From NCBI GenBank assembly GCA_031262495.1, contig JAISHV010000067.1, positions 1 through 39,335 on the forward strand: a stretch of 39,335 nt of DNA, in the 5' to 3' direction. Source of the stretch: Ruminococcus sp. GTDB lineage: Bacteria; Bacillota; Clostridia; Oscillospirales; Ruminococcaceae. The notes beneath the pieces were generated by a model that worked only from the letters and a program-made list of their open reading frames with translations, had not been told where the DNA came from and made no database searches. The position numbers and the translations under genes are program-made. Positions 26,696 to 34,038 of this stretch are shown here, piece after piece; position 1 is the stretch's first letter, and the number at the start of each line of letters is the position of its first letter.

Positions 26696-27226
26696 GTGAA
26701 GGAATTAACCTATTTCCCGTCGGAGTTCGGGTCGGATGAATACATCAAGTATGTGCTTGATACGTATTCAGATATGCTCTTAAAACTCTGCTATACCTAT
26801 ACAAAAAGCACAGCCGACGCGGAAGATTTGGTTTCGGACGTTTTAATGTCGCTCATAAAACGGGAAATCCCCTTTGAATCAGCCGAACACGAAAAAGCAT
26901 GGCTTTTGCGGCTCGCTATAAACCGTTCTAAAAATTTTGTAAAATCAGGTTGGTTCAGGCATCGCATTTCGCTTGATTTAGATGAAAATCGTGCTCAAGC
27001 CGAAGAAATTCCGGCTAATGAAACGGTTGAAAACCCTGTGCTTGAGGCGGTTTTGTCACTCCCCGAAAAATATCGTACGCCTATTCATATGTTTTACTAC
27101 GGAGGGTATTCCCTCAAAGAAATCGGGAAGATTTTAGGCAAAAAAGAGGCAACTGTCGGGACTTTAATTGCCCGTGCGCGGAAGTTATTAAAAGACGTTA
27201 TGTTTGATGATGAAGCGGCGGAATAA
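26696..27226 (+). CDS. RNA polymerase sigma factor, ECF/sigma-70 family
   Basis: 176 aa with region 2 (LKLCYTYTKSTADAEDLVSDVLMSL, about 35-60; KAWLLRLAINRSKN) and region 4 (SLPEKYRTPIHMFYYGGYS, then LKEIGKILGKKEATVGTLI with RARKLLK), and a short linker between them as in ECF sigmas. The start is GTG 26696 with AAGGA 9 nt upstream. The next gene (37 nt downstream) encodes a single-pass membrane protein of anti-sigma type, so the pair is a signal-responsive sigma/anti-sigma module. Target promoters are unknown. Confidence 0.92.
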   Translation: MKELTYFPSEFGSDEYIKYVLDTYSDMLLKLCYTYTKSTADAEDLVSDVLMSLIKREIPFESAEHEKAWLLRLAINRSKNFVKSGWFRHRISLDLDENRAQAEEIPANETVENPVLEAVLSLPEKYRTPIHMFYYGGYSLKEIGKILGKKEATVGTLIARARKLLKDVMFDDEAAE

Positions 27227-27263
27227 GAAATTATGTTTAATAAAAAGAAAGTGAGGCGAAATT

Positions 27264-28313
27264 ATGAATATAAAAGACTATAAATCAGAGCTTGAAAAAA
27301 TTCACTTTTCGCCTGATTTCAAAGAAAAAACGCGTCAGAAACTTATTTCTGAACGCGAAATAAATGTGTCCGTAAAAACCCCGCCCATTCGTATGGTGCG
27401 AAATTTCGCGTTAGCGGCGGCGGCGTGTTTTATATGCTTTGTCGGCGTAAAAACCTTGTCGGAAACTATCGGTATCGCGAACGAAACCGCACCCGAAATT
27501 ACGTCAATAACAAGCACTACCGCGCCGACTTATACCGACACGTCTGTTATTTACGCCGCGCCCCCGGAGACTTTTTCAGGCAATGCGGCGGAACAAGCAC
27601 CGGCGGCGGCATTGGCACCGTCACCGGCGGCGGAAGTTGCCGATGAAATTGAGAGTGAAGATGCGGCTTTTGATGATATTTTAGGATTTCAAATTGAGTA
27701 TTCAAACAGTGATGCAGGTGATTCAGAAGACACAGGCGGTGTATTTGAAGAAGAAGCGGCGGCAGAGGAAGATTCACCTGTAGAATATCCGCAGGGAGAA
27801 GCGGCAATTGAAGATGATGCCGCTGTTGATGAGGACACTGTTGAAGAAGCCGCCGGTGAGGAAGAATGGGACACGGGCGGGATAATTACCACTACGTATA
27901 TAAACGCAGAGGGTGTAGCAGAGGGGACGGTAATTATACCCGATTATGACGACTCGGCACTTTTCGGACTGGACAATTTGACTGATATCACGGCTGTGCT
28001 TCATATGAATGATGAACGGATTGAAATCAAACCCGCCGATGCCGCCGCTTTGTGCAAAGACATTTTCGCGGCATCAAAAGGGAATGTATTTAATGCTCCG
28101 CACGTGCTTCTTACACAGGAAATATGCCGCTTGGATATTTTAAATCCGGAGGGGTTGTCTCTGCGCTATACGCTTACAATTGCGACTGCTGAATCAGGCA
28201 CACCCTGTTATATCGCGATAGAAAATTTCACAGGGAAAGAAAACGTAATCGGGTTTTTTGAGACAGGGGCGGAATATTGGGCGGAAGAATTTAAGGCAAT
28301 TCAGAATCAATAA
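27264..28313 (+). CDS. Probable membrane anti-sigma factor with acidic extracellular linker
   Basis: 349 aa. A short cytoplasmic part (1-45) with charged helices would bind the sigma factor. One hydrophobic segment follows (about 46-66, FALAAAACFICFVGVKTL), then an extracellular Thr/Ala/Pro stretch and a strongly acidic low-complexity linker (about 115-215, many Glu, Asp and Ala). A folded C-terminal domain (about 225-349) includes EICRLDILN and FTGKENVIGFF. No zinc-binding HxxxCxxC motif is visible, so it is not a ZAS-type anti-sigma. The role is inferred from topology and position after the sigma gene. ATG 27264 follows GAGGCG. Its stop shares a base with the queH start (TAATG). Confidence 0.7.
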   Translation: MNIKDYKSELEKIHFSPDFKEKTRQKLISEREINVSVKTPPIRMVRNFALAAAACFICFVGVKTLSETIGIANETAPEITSITSTTAPTYTDTSVIYAAPPETFSGNAAEQAPAAALAPSPAAEVADEIESEDAAFDDILGFQIEYSNSDAGDSEDTGGVFEEEAAAEEDSPVEYPQGEAAIEDDAAVDEDTVEEAAGEEEWDTGGIITTTYINAEGVAEGTVIIPDYDDSALFGLDNLTDITAVLHMNDERIEIKPADAAALCKDIFAASKGNVFNAPHVLLTQEICRLDILNPEGLSLRYTLTIATAESGTPCYIAIENFTGKENVIGFFETGAEYWAEEFKAIQNQ

Positions 28314-28906
28314 TGTTTAATTTACAACAAGAAACCGAAAAAGTCATAGCAAACCTCAAAGAGCATATACCCTCTCTGGTACTGCATACCTGTTGTGCGC
28401 CGTGCGGGAGTTATTCGTTGGAATTCCTTTCACAGTATTTTGACATTACGGCGTTTTTTTATAACCCGAATATACAGCCGCCTGATGAATACCACAGGCG
28501 GCTTAATGAGGTTTTGCGGCTTGTAAAAGAAATGCCGTTTAAAAACCCTGTTTCGGTTTTTGAGGGCAACTTCGACAATGAAAAGTGGCTTTTTGAGACG
28601 GCAGAATTGCGCGATGAACCTGAGGGCGGTGCGCGTTGTGATGTTTGTTTTCGTTTGCGGCTTTTTGAAACGGCGAAATTTGCGCGTGAGATGGGTGCAG
28701 AATATTTCGGGACAACTCTTTCGATTTCGCCGCATAAAGATGCACGGAAATTGTATGAAATTTCACTTGAAGCTGAAAAAATTTACGGCGTTAAAGCTTT
28801 GCCGCTTGATTTGAAAAAGAAAAACGGTTATAAACGGAGTATAGAATTGTCGAAACAATACTCATTGTATAGGCAGTCGTATTGCGGGTGTGATTTATCA
28901 AAATAG
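28313..28906 (+). CDS. queH: Epoxyqueuosine reductase QueH
   Basis: Last step of queuosine tRNA modification: reduction of epoxyqueuosine to queuosine by the non-cobalamin QueH (DUF208) type, which binds a [4Fe-4S] cluster and another metal. Seen: LHTCCAPCGSYS (adjacent Cys pair plus a third), FFYNPNIQP, CDVCFRLRLFETA, FGTTLSISPHKD, LDLKKKNGY and the C-terminal YRQSYCGC. 197 aa, typical. The start overlaps the upstream stop codon by 1 nt, implying coupled translation, although the gene has no obvious functional link to the sigma module. Confidence 0.95.
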   Translation: MFNLQQETEKVIANLKEHIPSLVLHTCCAPCGSYSLEFLSQYFDITAFFYNPNIQPPDEYHRRLNEVLRLVKEMPFKNPVSVFEGNFDNEKWLFETAELRDEPEGGARCDVCFRLRLFETAKFAREMGAEYFGTTLSISPHKDARKLYEISLEAEKIYGVKALPLDLKKKNGYKRSIELSKQYSLYRQSYCGCDLSK

Positions 28907-29102
28907 ATGAGCGTATAAAACTCTCATAAGAATACTCTTTGTATACACGAAAAATTGTGGCTGTAAAACTGCGTAAAAACGATTACACAAAAATTTAATA
29001 AAAAAGTAACTTTTGACGTATATTAAGTCAAATAATGCGCACAATAAATAATTTTTAGTTAATATGCACAAAAAATCTCTTTGAAATTGTAAAAAAGTGA
29101 CG

Positions 29103-29131
29103 TTGACATTATCTCAAAACAATGTTATAAT
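29103..29131 (+). promoter_or_regulatory. Consensus sigma-A promoter of the surface-protein gene
   Basis: TTGACA (29103-29108), 17-bp spacer, TATAAT (29126-29131), a perfect match. The roughly 200 nt upstream, after queH, are very AT-rich and could act as an UP element; I see no gene or clear terminator there. The start is expected near 29138. High expression is likely. Confidence 0.85.
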
Positions 29132-29143
29132 GATACTGCAATA

Positions 29144-29166
29144 CATAGGCGCGACAAACGCCTATG
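29144..29166 (+). other. 5'-leader stem-loop of the surface-protein mRNA
   Basis: CATAGGCG (29144-29151), 7-nt loop, CGCCTATG (29159-29166): a perfect 8-bp stem only a few nt from the predicted transcript 5' end. Such 5' hairpins commonly protect mRNAs from 5'-end-dependent decay (inference). The ribosome site GGAGGAG comes about 30 nt later. Confidence 0.6.
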
Positions 29167-29208
29167 CGGAATAAAAGAATACAAAAAAATTCTTGGAGGA
29201 GTTTTCTT

Positions 29209-30021
29209 ATGAAATTCAAAAAGGCAATCGCGGCGATTGCTGCTGCTGCTATGGCACTTTCAGCTATGAGCACAGGCGCTAATGCTGCTGCTACAGGCGT
29301 TATGGACTTTGAGGACGGCACAATTAACTCTAATATCATTGCTTTTACACCCGATGCAGTTATTGAGGGCGTTACCCAAAGCGGCGACGAAGCTTCCGGC
29401 GTACTTTCCGTTGCTGATTATAACGGCTCAAAAATGCTCAAATTCGCTTGTACTGACGCTGATTCAAAAGTTATAAAAATCAGATTTGATGTTAAAGCTA
29501 TGTTCGGTGATGACCTTGATAAAATCACAAACATCAAGATGGATGTTATCTGTGCTTCCGCTGACGGCGTAACACCTCCGAACTGGACAGGCGGATGCTT
29601 ACAGTCAATCGGTTCCGATGCTGCCGGCGAAGCTTATCCCGCAGAAGACCAATCCACATGGGAAGGCGGCGAATACACAAACGCTGCTACAGTTGTTATG
29701 CCTATCGAAAAGAAATGGTTACTCCCCGCTAAGAAATGGAAACTTGACGCTGCAAGCTCAACACTTGTATTCATGAAATGGTCACAATCCGCAGGTCCGG
29801 CTAATGTTGATGTATATATTGATAACATTCAGTTCTTAGACGCTGACGGCAACGGTGTTGCATTCGCAGGTTCAGCGGCTCCCGCAGCTGATACAGCTCC
29901 CGCAGCTGATTCAGGCGCAGCTACAACAGCTCCGGCTACAGGCAACGCTCCTATCGCTATCGCAGCTACAGTTGTAGTTTTAGCCGGCGTTTCGATGATC
30001 GTTTCCCGCAAAAGAAAGTAA
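29209..30021 (+). CDS. Secreted surface protein with PATGN sorting-type C-terminus and CBM-like domain
   Basis: 270 aa. Signal peptide MKFKKAIAAIAAAAMALSAM... with cleavage near GANAA. The central domain (about 30-215) starts GVMDFEDGT and ends VDVYIDNIQFLD, the pattern of jelly-roll carbohydrate-binding modules (inference). It is followed by an Ala/Pro/Thr linker and a cell-wall-sorting-like tail: P242-A-T-G-N246, a hydrophobic stretch and final RKRK. ATG 29209 is chosen for TTGGAGGAG upstream and the signal peptide. No sortase is encoded in the window. Signal peptide and tail resemble those of the next gene. Confidence 0.8.
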   Translation: MKFKKAIAAIAAAAMALSAMSTGANAAATGVMDFEDGTINSNIIAFTPDAVIEGVTQSGDEASGVLSVADYNGSKMLKFACTDADSKVIKIRFDVKAMFGDDLDKITNIKMDVICASADGVTPPNWTGGCLQSIGSDAAGEAYPAEDQSTWEGGEYTNAATVVMPIEKKWLLPAKKWKLDAASSTLVFMKWSQSAGPANVDVYIDNIQFLDADGNGVAFAGSAAPAADTAPAADSGAATTAPATGNAPIAIAATVVVLAGVSMIVSRKRK

Positions 30022-30047
30022 GCTAAGCTTTATTTATGGTTTACGTT

Positions 30048-30075
30048 ACAGAGGGGTGCATAACAGCCCCTCTGT
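30048..30075 (+). other. Intergenic hairpin between the two surface-protein genes
   Basis: ACAGAGGGG (30048-30056), 10-nt loop, CCCCTCTGT (30067-30075): 9 bp, perfect. It is followed by GAAATAAATAAAAA and not by T, so it is not a classical terminator on this strand. It could be a processing or partial-stop site giving unequal amounts of the two mRNAs. Confidence 0.5.
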
Positions 30076-30124
30076 GAAATAAATAAAAAAATTTAAAAAA
30101 TTTTTCATTGGAGGATTTTTAACA

Positions 30125-30871
30125 ATGAATTTAAAGAAAATCGTTGCCGCTGTAGCGGCAGCTGCTATGGCTCTTTCGGCTATGGCGTTCAGCGCGAGTG
30201 CTGCTATTGAAATACCCTACGAATCTAAATTTATCTCAGAAGTTGAAGCTAATCTCAACTACAAAATTGATGCTTTAGCACTTGCTCCTGATGTTGTTGA
30301 TCAAGTAGCCGGTGTCAGACTTACTTTCTCGGACGTGACAGGCACAGGTTTTGAAGGCAGAGTTTTCTGGAACTCAACAACCACCGGTTGGAAAGAAGCG
30401 GCTGATCAATGGAAGTTAGATAACTTCGTTGGCAATACTTATACGGTTCAAACTGATGCTCCCATCTTCGGAGCAGATGACGCATACAAACAAATAATCG
30501 TTCAATTCTACTACACCAACAGTGATATTTCACTTTTAGCTGTTGAGTTGCTCGGTGCTGATGGTGCCGTTTTGGCCGGCGATGATCCCGCTGCTGCTAC
30601 AGAAGCAGTAACAGAAGCAACAGAAGCCGCTACTGAAGCAGCTACAGAAGCTACAACAGAAGCAGCAACAGAAGCTCCCGCAGTAATCGAAGCTGATGAT
30701 GAACCCACAGAAGCAGTTACAGAAGCTCCCGCTGAAACAACAGTTGTTGTTACAACAGCAGCTCCCGAAGTTACAGCAGTTCCGGCTACAGGTAACGTTC
30801 CCGCTTCCATCTTCGCAGCAGTAGCAGTTGTTGCTATCGCTGGCGTGGCTCTTTCGAGAAAAAAGAAATAG
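30125..30871 (+). CDS. Secreted surface protein with Thr-Glu-Ala repeats and PATGN sorting-type C-terminus
   Basis: 248 aa. Signal peptide MNLKKIVAAVAAAAMALSAM...ASAA, very like that of the previous protein. A beta-rich domain (about 28-150) contains FSDVTGTGFEGRVFW and IIVQFYYTNSDISLLAVELLG, possibly a carbohydrate-binding fold. A low-complexity ATEA/TTEA repeat region (about 157-215) follows, then P220-A-T-G-N224, a hydrophobic segment and SRKKK. The Thr-rich linker resembles linkers of rumen and gut Clostridia surface proteins. A GGAGG ribosome site precedes ATG 30125. The stop codon TAG overlaps the first bases of element C1. Confidence 0.8.
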   Translation: MNLKKIVAAVAAAAMALSAMAFSASAAIEIPYESKFISEVEANLNYKIDALALAPDVVDQVAGVRLTFSDVTGTGFEGRVFWNSTTTGWKEAADQWKLDNFVGNTYTVQTDAPIFGADDAYKQIIVQFYYTNSDISLLAVELLGADGAVLAGDDPAAATEAVTEATEAATEAATEATTEAATEAPAVIEADDEPTEAVTEAPAETTVVVTTAAPEVTAVPATGNVPASIFAAVAVVAIAGVALSRKKK

Positions 30872-30931
30872 TCGGAGACCGACTGTCAATTCGCGATGGT
30901 AGTCTTTCATAAAATGAAGATGCTCACCGCG
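30870..30931 (+). repeat. Two-hairpin element, copy C1
   Basis: Hairpin 1 AGTCGG-AGA-CCGACT (30870-30884). Linker GTCAATT. Hairpin 2 CGCGATG (30892-30898) / CACCGCG (30925-30931), enclosing AGTCTTTCATAAAATGAAGA, which itself can pair. It starts at the stop codon of the surface-protein gene and is followed 40 nt later by a terminator. Same design as C2-C4. Confidence 0.75.
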
Positions 30932-30971
30932 TAGACGTACATTAGAAATCAAAAATTTAAAATACTTAATA

Positions 30972-31003
30972 AAAACCTCCTCGGGATTCGGGGAGGTTTT
31001 TTG
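30972..31003. terminator. Bidirectional rho-independent terminator
   Basis: AACCTCC (30974-30980) pairs with GGAGGTT (30992-30998). T-rich on the right and A-rich on the left, so it can end the plus-strand surface-protein transcript and the minus-strand transcript of the 35-aa gene. Confidence 0.8.
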
Positions 31004-31039
31004 TGTATTACGTCTAAAAGTAAAAAACTATTTCCCAAG

Positions 31040-31147
31040 CTATTTCCCAAGCTTTTTCACAAGTTTCACAACAATAAAAATAAGCCCTACAAGCAAGCCT
31101 GTGTTTAAGATTGTACCAAAAGTTGTCAGTAAATCGAATTTGAACAT
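31040..31147 (-). CDS. 35-aa single-pass membrane peptide, own promoter and terminator
   Basis: ATG 31147 to TAG 31040. MFKFDLLTTFG is followed by a hydrophobic stretch (about 11-28, ending LVGLIFIVVK) and a basic end KLVKKLGK. AGAGGTG lies 6 nt upstream. A perfect sigma-A promoter sits at 31169-31197 and a bidirectional terminator at 30972-31003. The size, single TM segment and basic tail are like type I toxins (Fst/TxpA class) or small regulatory membrane peptides. No antisense promoter was identified, so toxin identity is only a guess. A 12-bp direct duplication covers the 3' end (CTATTTCCCAAG, at about 31028 and 31040). Confidence 0.65.
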   Translation of the reverse strand: MFKFDLLTTFGTILNTGLLVGLIFIVVKLVKKLGK

Positions 31148-31164
31148 AAATTTCACCTCTTAAG

Positions 31165-31308
31165 TTACATTATATAATAATTTAGATGAAATGTCAATAG
31201 AATTTTCATTATTTTTTCTTTATCGGCATTTTCTGATTTTATAACTCCGTCAATCAGAGCACGAACTTTTCTTAAATTCGCCTTAAATTGCGAATCAGTC
31301 ATACCCAT
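31165..31308 (-). CDS. Small conserved protein, 47 aa (MGMTD-QFKA family, second copy)
   Basis: ATG 31308, GGAGG at 31317-31321 with 8-nt spacing, TAA at 31165. It starts MGMTDSQFKANLRKV, matching the 51-aa protein at 1303-1458 over the first 10 residues with one change and a later Lys-Val. The rest is charged and helical. Its 3' codons contain the perfect promoter of the 35-aa gene, so the C-terminus may be degenerate. Function unknown. Confidence 0.55.
   Translation of the reverse strand: MGMTDSQFKANLRKVRALIDGVIKSENADKEKIMKILLTFHLNYYIM
31169..31197 (-). promoter_or_regulatory. Consensus sigma-A promoter of the 35-aa gene
   Basis: Minus strand TTGACA (31192-31197), 17 bp, TATAAT (31169-31174). 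The start near 31162 leaves a leader of only about 15 nt, just enough to hold the AGAGGTG ribosome site. Confidence 0.8.
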
Positions 31309-31329
31309 AATAAAATCCTCCAAAACACA

Positions 31330-31366
31330 ACCGCCCTGCCGCCCTTAAACAAGGGAACAGGGCGGT
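31330..31366 (-). terminator. Probable terminator of the sugar-ATPase gene
   Basis: CCGCCCTG (31331-31338) and CAGGGCGG (31358-31365) form the outer stem, with a further GCCC/GGG pairing inside. On the minus strand it is followed by TTGTGTTTTGG. It is flanked by a TCTGTATTCTG octamer array (31371-31405) that follows the ATPase stop codon. Confidence 0.65.
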
Positions 31367-31402
31367 ATATCTAATCTGTATTCTGTACTCTGTATTCTGT
31401 AC

Positions 31403-32545
31403 TCAGTTAATAACCGTCTTCTCCGTCTCCGCGTCGAAAATATGAATCTTGTTCGCGTCGATAACGCACTTGATTGTATCTTGGGGACGGGCAGTTGAGC
31501 GCGGGTCTACACGTGCTGTGAGGGGAATACCTTCGCAAGTGAGATAGAGATATGTCTCTGCGCCCATCATTTCCGTAATTTCAACTTCTGTTTCAATGAT
31601 ACCCGTTGAAGCCGCCGAAATGTGCATTTCATCATCATGGATGTTTTCGGGACGTACGCCTAAAATTACCTGTTGGTCAAGAAGCGGCTCTAAAGCAGCG
31701 TCATCAACCTTTGAATCGGGAATTTCTACATAGAATTTCCTGCCGCGGGTAGTTTTTGTGTCTTCCGAACCGAATTCACAGGTATATTTGCCGTCAATTT
31801 TACGGAGTGTCGCATTAATAAAGTTCATTTGCGGCGAACCCATAAAGCCCGCTACAAAGAGGTTTACAGGATATGCATAGAGGTTTTGCGGCGAGTCAAC
31901 CTGCTGAATGAAACCGTCTTTCATAACAACGATTCTGTCGCCCATTGTCATAGCCTCTGTCTGGTCATGCGTTACGTAAATAAATGTTGTGCCGAGTTTC
32001 TGGTGAAGTTTTGAAATCTCGGTTCTCATCTGTGCACGCAGTTTAGCGTCAAGGTTTGAAAGCGGCTCGTCAAGTAAGAAAACCTGCGGCTCACGCACGA
32101 TAGCACGCCCTAAGGCAACACGCTGTCTCTGACCGCCGGAGAGAGCCTTCGGTTTACGGTCAAGGAGTGCCGTGATATTAAGAATTCTTGCGGCTTCTTC
32201 AACCTTACGGCTGATTTCATCTTTAGGTACTTTTCTGAGTTTAAGACCGAAAGCCATATTCTCAAAAACTGTCATATGCGGATATAAAGCGTAGTTCTGG
32301 AAAACCATCGCGATATCGCGGTCTTTAGGCGCAACGTCATTCACAAGACGGTCGCCGATATAGAGTTCGCCCTCGGAGATTTCTTCAAGCCCTGCAACCA
32401 TACGCAAAGTCGTTGATTTACCGCAGCCTGACGGTCCTACAAGGATAATAAACTCTTTATCTCTGATTTCGAGATTAAAGTCAGATACGGCTACCACGCC
32501 GCCCGGGTATTTTTTGTAAATATTGCGCAGTGATAAACTTGCCAT
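31403..32545 (-). CDS. Sugar ABC transporter ATP-binding protein (MsmK/UgpC/MalK family)
   Basis: 380 aa. Energises carbohydrate import. Nucleotide-binding domain: Walker [11 protein letters not shown]-loop [13 protein letters not shown], signature [16 protein letters not shown], Walker [15 protein letters not shown]-loop [10 protein letters not shown]. The C-terminal OB-type regulatory domain of the MalK class ([10 protein letters not shown]) follows. No permease or binding-protein genes are adjacent, so it is probably a shared ATPase for several sugar importers, as known for MsmK of streptococci (inference). ATG 32545 follows GGGAGG. Confidence 0.93.
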   Translation of the reverse strand: MASLSLRNIYKKYPGGVVAVSDFNLEIRDKEFIILVGPSGCGKSTTLRMVAGLEEISEGELYIGDRLVNDVAPKDRDIAMVFQNYALYPHMTVFENMAFGLKLRKVPKDEISRKVEEAARILNITALLDRKPKALSGGQRQRVALGRAIVREPQVFLLDEPLSNLDAKLRAQMRTEISKLHQKLGTTFIYVTHDQTEAMTMGDRIVVMKDGFIQQVDSPQNLYAYPVNLFVAGFMGSPQMNFINATLRKIDGKYTCEFGSEDTKTTRGRKFYVEIPDSKVDDAALEPLLDQQVILGVRPENIHDDEMHISAASTGIIETEVEITEMMGAETYLYLTCEGIPLTARVDPRSTARPQDTIKCVIDANKIHIFDAETEKTVIN

Positions 32546-32673
32546 TTTAAATAGTCCTCCCGTTAATATAATTTATAGGCAAACCGCAAAGCTACAGAAT
32601 ATCACATAACTCACCGCATGAGTCTTATAATTTCCATTTCAGAGGCAGTTTGCTCTGATTTTTTCCTACTATT

Positions 32674-32702
32674 ATAATACCAATTTTTTCGTAAAAATTC
32701 AA
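32674..32702 (-). promoter_or_regulatory. Predicted promoter of the sugar-ATPase gene
   Basis: Minus strand TTGAAT (32697-32702), 17 bp, TATTAT (32674-32679). The leader of about 120 nt contains GCAAACTGCC and GCGGTTTGCC stretches that could form weak secondary structure. The remaining gap to rsuA (to 32845) is AT-rich and ends in an AGAGGACAGAGGACAG array at 32806-32840 directly behind the rsuA stop. Confidence 0.5.
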
Positions 32703-32845
32703 GATTAAAAAGCACTAAACTTTTTGTAATTTATTTATTAATTTTAACGAAAATGTGTTTTATTCATAAAAAACACATACTTATTTTGTAGCAAGTTGCA
32801 CAATCCAGAAGACAGAGGCGAGAGGACAGAGGACAGAGCGACTAT

Positions 32846-33556
32846 TTACCTTTCATCTTGATGCTCGAAAATCGCTTGTTTTTCTGCTTCCGTTAACTCT
32901 CTTACTTGCCCTGAGGGCAAGTCTTCGGGCAATTTTAAGTTGCCTGATTTTGTTCGTTTCAAATATATTACTTCGTTGTCAAGGGCTAAAAACATCTTTT
33001 TTATTTGGTGGAATTTGCCTTCTGTTATCGTCAGGAAAACTTCATGTTCGTTTTCTGTAAATTCTATTTCCGCCGGTTTCGCTATGAAATCGTTTGTGAT
33101 TATACCCGCTGTAAATTTTTCTTTTATATCTGTCTTAATCTCTATTTTGTCACGCAACCTTACAAAATATTCCTTTTCAATATGCTTTTTCGGGGAAATT
33201 ATCTTATGAATAAAATCGCCGTCGTCGCTTATCAAAAGCAAACCTTCCGTATCTTTATCCAATCTTCCGACCGTAGATAATCCTTTTTTGCGCAAACCCA
33301 CGGGGATAAGTTCAAATACCGAATCTTTCACACCGTTTTCGCAGACAAAACCCGCCGGTTTATTCATTATCAAATAAATGAATTCACGGCAAAAAAGCGT
33401 AACGCCCTCACACAGAAGACATTCGCCGTATTTAATATCACAGCCGAAATCCTTAATAATAACGCCCTCACGGCTCACAAGCCGCCGCTTAATAAGCTCC
33501 CGTGCTTCACTTCGGCTGATTAAAAGACTATCCGCTAAAAATTTATCGGTGCGCAT
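32846..33556 (-). CDS. 16S rRNA pseudouridine synthase, RsuA/RluB family
   Basis: 236 aa. N-terminal S4 RNA-binding domain (MRTDKFLADSLLISRSEARELIK), then the catalytic domain with the Asp in STVGRLDKDTEGLLLISDDG and LTITEGKFHQIKKMF near the end. This matches small-subunit RsuA (pseudouridine 516); RluB/RluE-like specificity cannot be excluded. ATG 33556 is preceded directly by a CAGA/TCTG octamer array with no Shine-Dalgarno sequence, as for ispG. Confidence 0.88.
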   Translation of the reverse strand: MRTDKFLADSLLISRSEARELIKRRLVSREGVIIKDFGCDIKYGECLLCEGVTLFCREFIYLIMNKPAGFVCENGVKDSVFELIPVGLRKKGLSTVGRLDKDTEGLLLISDDGDFIHKIISPKKHIEKEYFVRLRDKIEIKTDIKEKFTAGIITNDFIAKPAEIEFTENEHEVFLTITEGKFHQIKKMFLALDNEVIYLKRTKSGNLKLPEDLPSGQVRELTEAEKQAIFEHQDER

Positions 33557-33700
33557 AACAGAAATCAGAAATCAGATATCAGAGGTCAGAAAGAAATCAG
33601 AGATCAGAAGTCAGATGTCAGAATTGCGAACTTTTAGATTTTAGCTAAAATCTGAACGCTCATTCTCTGACCTCTGTCTTCTGACCTCTGATTTCTGTGT
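33557..33700. repeat. Inverted octamer-array cassette 1 (between rsuA and tRNA-Ser)
   Basis: CAGAAATCAGA/CAGAGGTCAGA units at 33557-33632 and the inverse CTCTGACCTCTG units at 33663-33698 flank a core with TAGCTAAAATCTGAACGCTC (33640-33660 region). The two arms can form a long imperfect hairpin. Cassette 2 (33790-33904) has the same core, so this is one repeated unit. Confidence 0.75.
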
Positions 33701-33701
33701 T

Positions 33702-33789
33702 CGGAGAAGGAGGGATTCGAACCCTCGATGCTTTTCGGGCATACACGAGTTCCAGTCGTGCGCCATAAACCGGGCTAGGCGACTTCTCC
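33702..33789 (-). tRNA. tRNA-Ser (GGA)
   Basis: 88-nt cloverleaf on the minus strand. Acceptor GGAGAAG (from 33789) pairs with CTTCTCC near 33703-33709, with discriminator G. Anticodon stem-loop CACGA-CTGGAAC-TCGTG gives anticodon GGA (Ser codons UCC/UCU). Long variable arm (TGC...GCA) as in serine tRNAs; T-arm GAGGGTTCGAATCCCTC. CCA is not encoded. Confidence 0.95.
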
Positions 33790-33904
33790 ATACAGAAATC
33801 AGATATCAGAGGTCAGAGGTCAGAGTTATGAACTTCTAAATAATAGCTAAAATCTAAACGCTCATTCTCTGATTTCTGACTTCTGATTTCTGACTTCTGT
33901 GTTC
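33790..33904. repeat. Inverted octamer-array cassette 2 (between the two tRNA genes)
   Basis: Forward CAGAAATCAGA-type units (33793-33830), a core TAGCTAAAATCTAAACGCTC shared with cassette 1, and inverse CTGATTTCTGACTTCTG units (33866-33902). It completely fills the space between tRNA-Ser and tRNA-Thr. Confidence 0.75.
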
Positions 33905-33977
33905 AGCTGATAACCGGATTTGAACCGGTGACCTCATCCTTACCAAGGATGTGCTCTGCCGACTGAGCTATATCAGC
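33905..33977 (-). tRNA. tRNA-Thr (GGT)
   Basis: 73-nt cloverleaf on the minus strand. Acceptor GCTGATA / TATCAGC, discriminator T. D-arm GCTCAGTCGGCAGAGC. Anticodon stem-loop CATCC-TTGGTAA-GGATG gives anticodon GGT (Thr codons ACC/ACU). T-arm CCGGTTCAAATCCGG. CCA is not encoded. The 5' end directly abuts element C2. Confidence 0.96.
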
Positions 33978-34038
33978 GCGGGCGACCCGCTGTCAGATCG
34001 CGGGCTTAGTCTTTCAGTAAACTTAAGATGCACCCGCG
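33978..34038 (+). repeat. Two-hairpin element, copy C2 (in the tRNA-Thr leader)
   Basis: Hairpin 1 GCGGG-CGA-CCCGC (33978-33990). Linker TGTCAGAT. Hairpin 2 CGCGGG (33999-34004) / CCCGCG (34033-34038) enclosing AGTCTTTCA...AAGATGC. It begins exactly at the first base beyond the tRNA-Thr 5' end. The promoter at 34095-34124 reads through it on the minus strand, so in that transcript it is present as the reverse complement. Confidence 0.75.

Noticed and set aside
30510-30952. Minus-strand frames under the second surface-protein gene
   Set aside because: Ser/Val/Ala- or Cys-rich complements of the Thr-Glu-Ala codon repeats, without ribosome sites.
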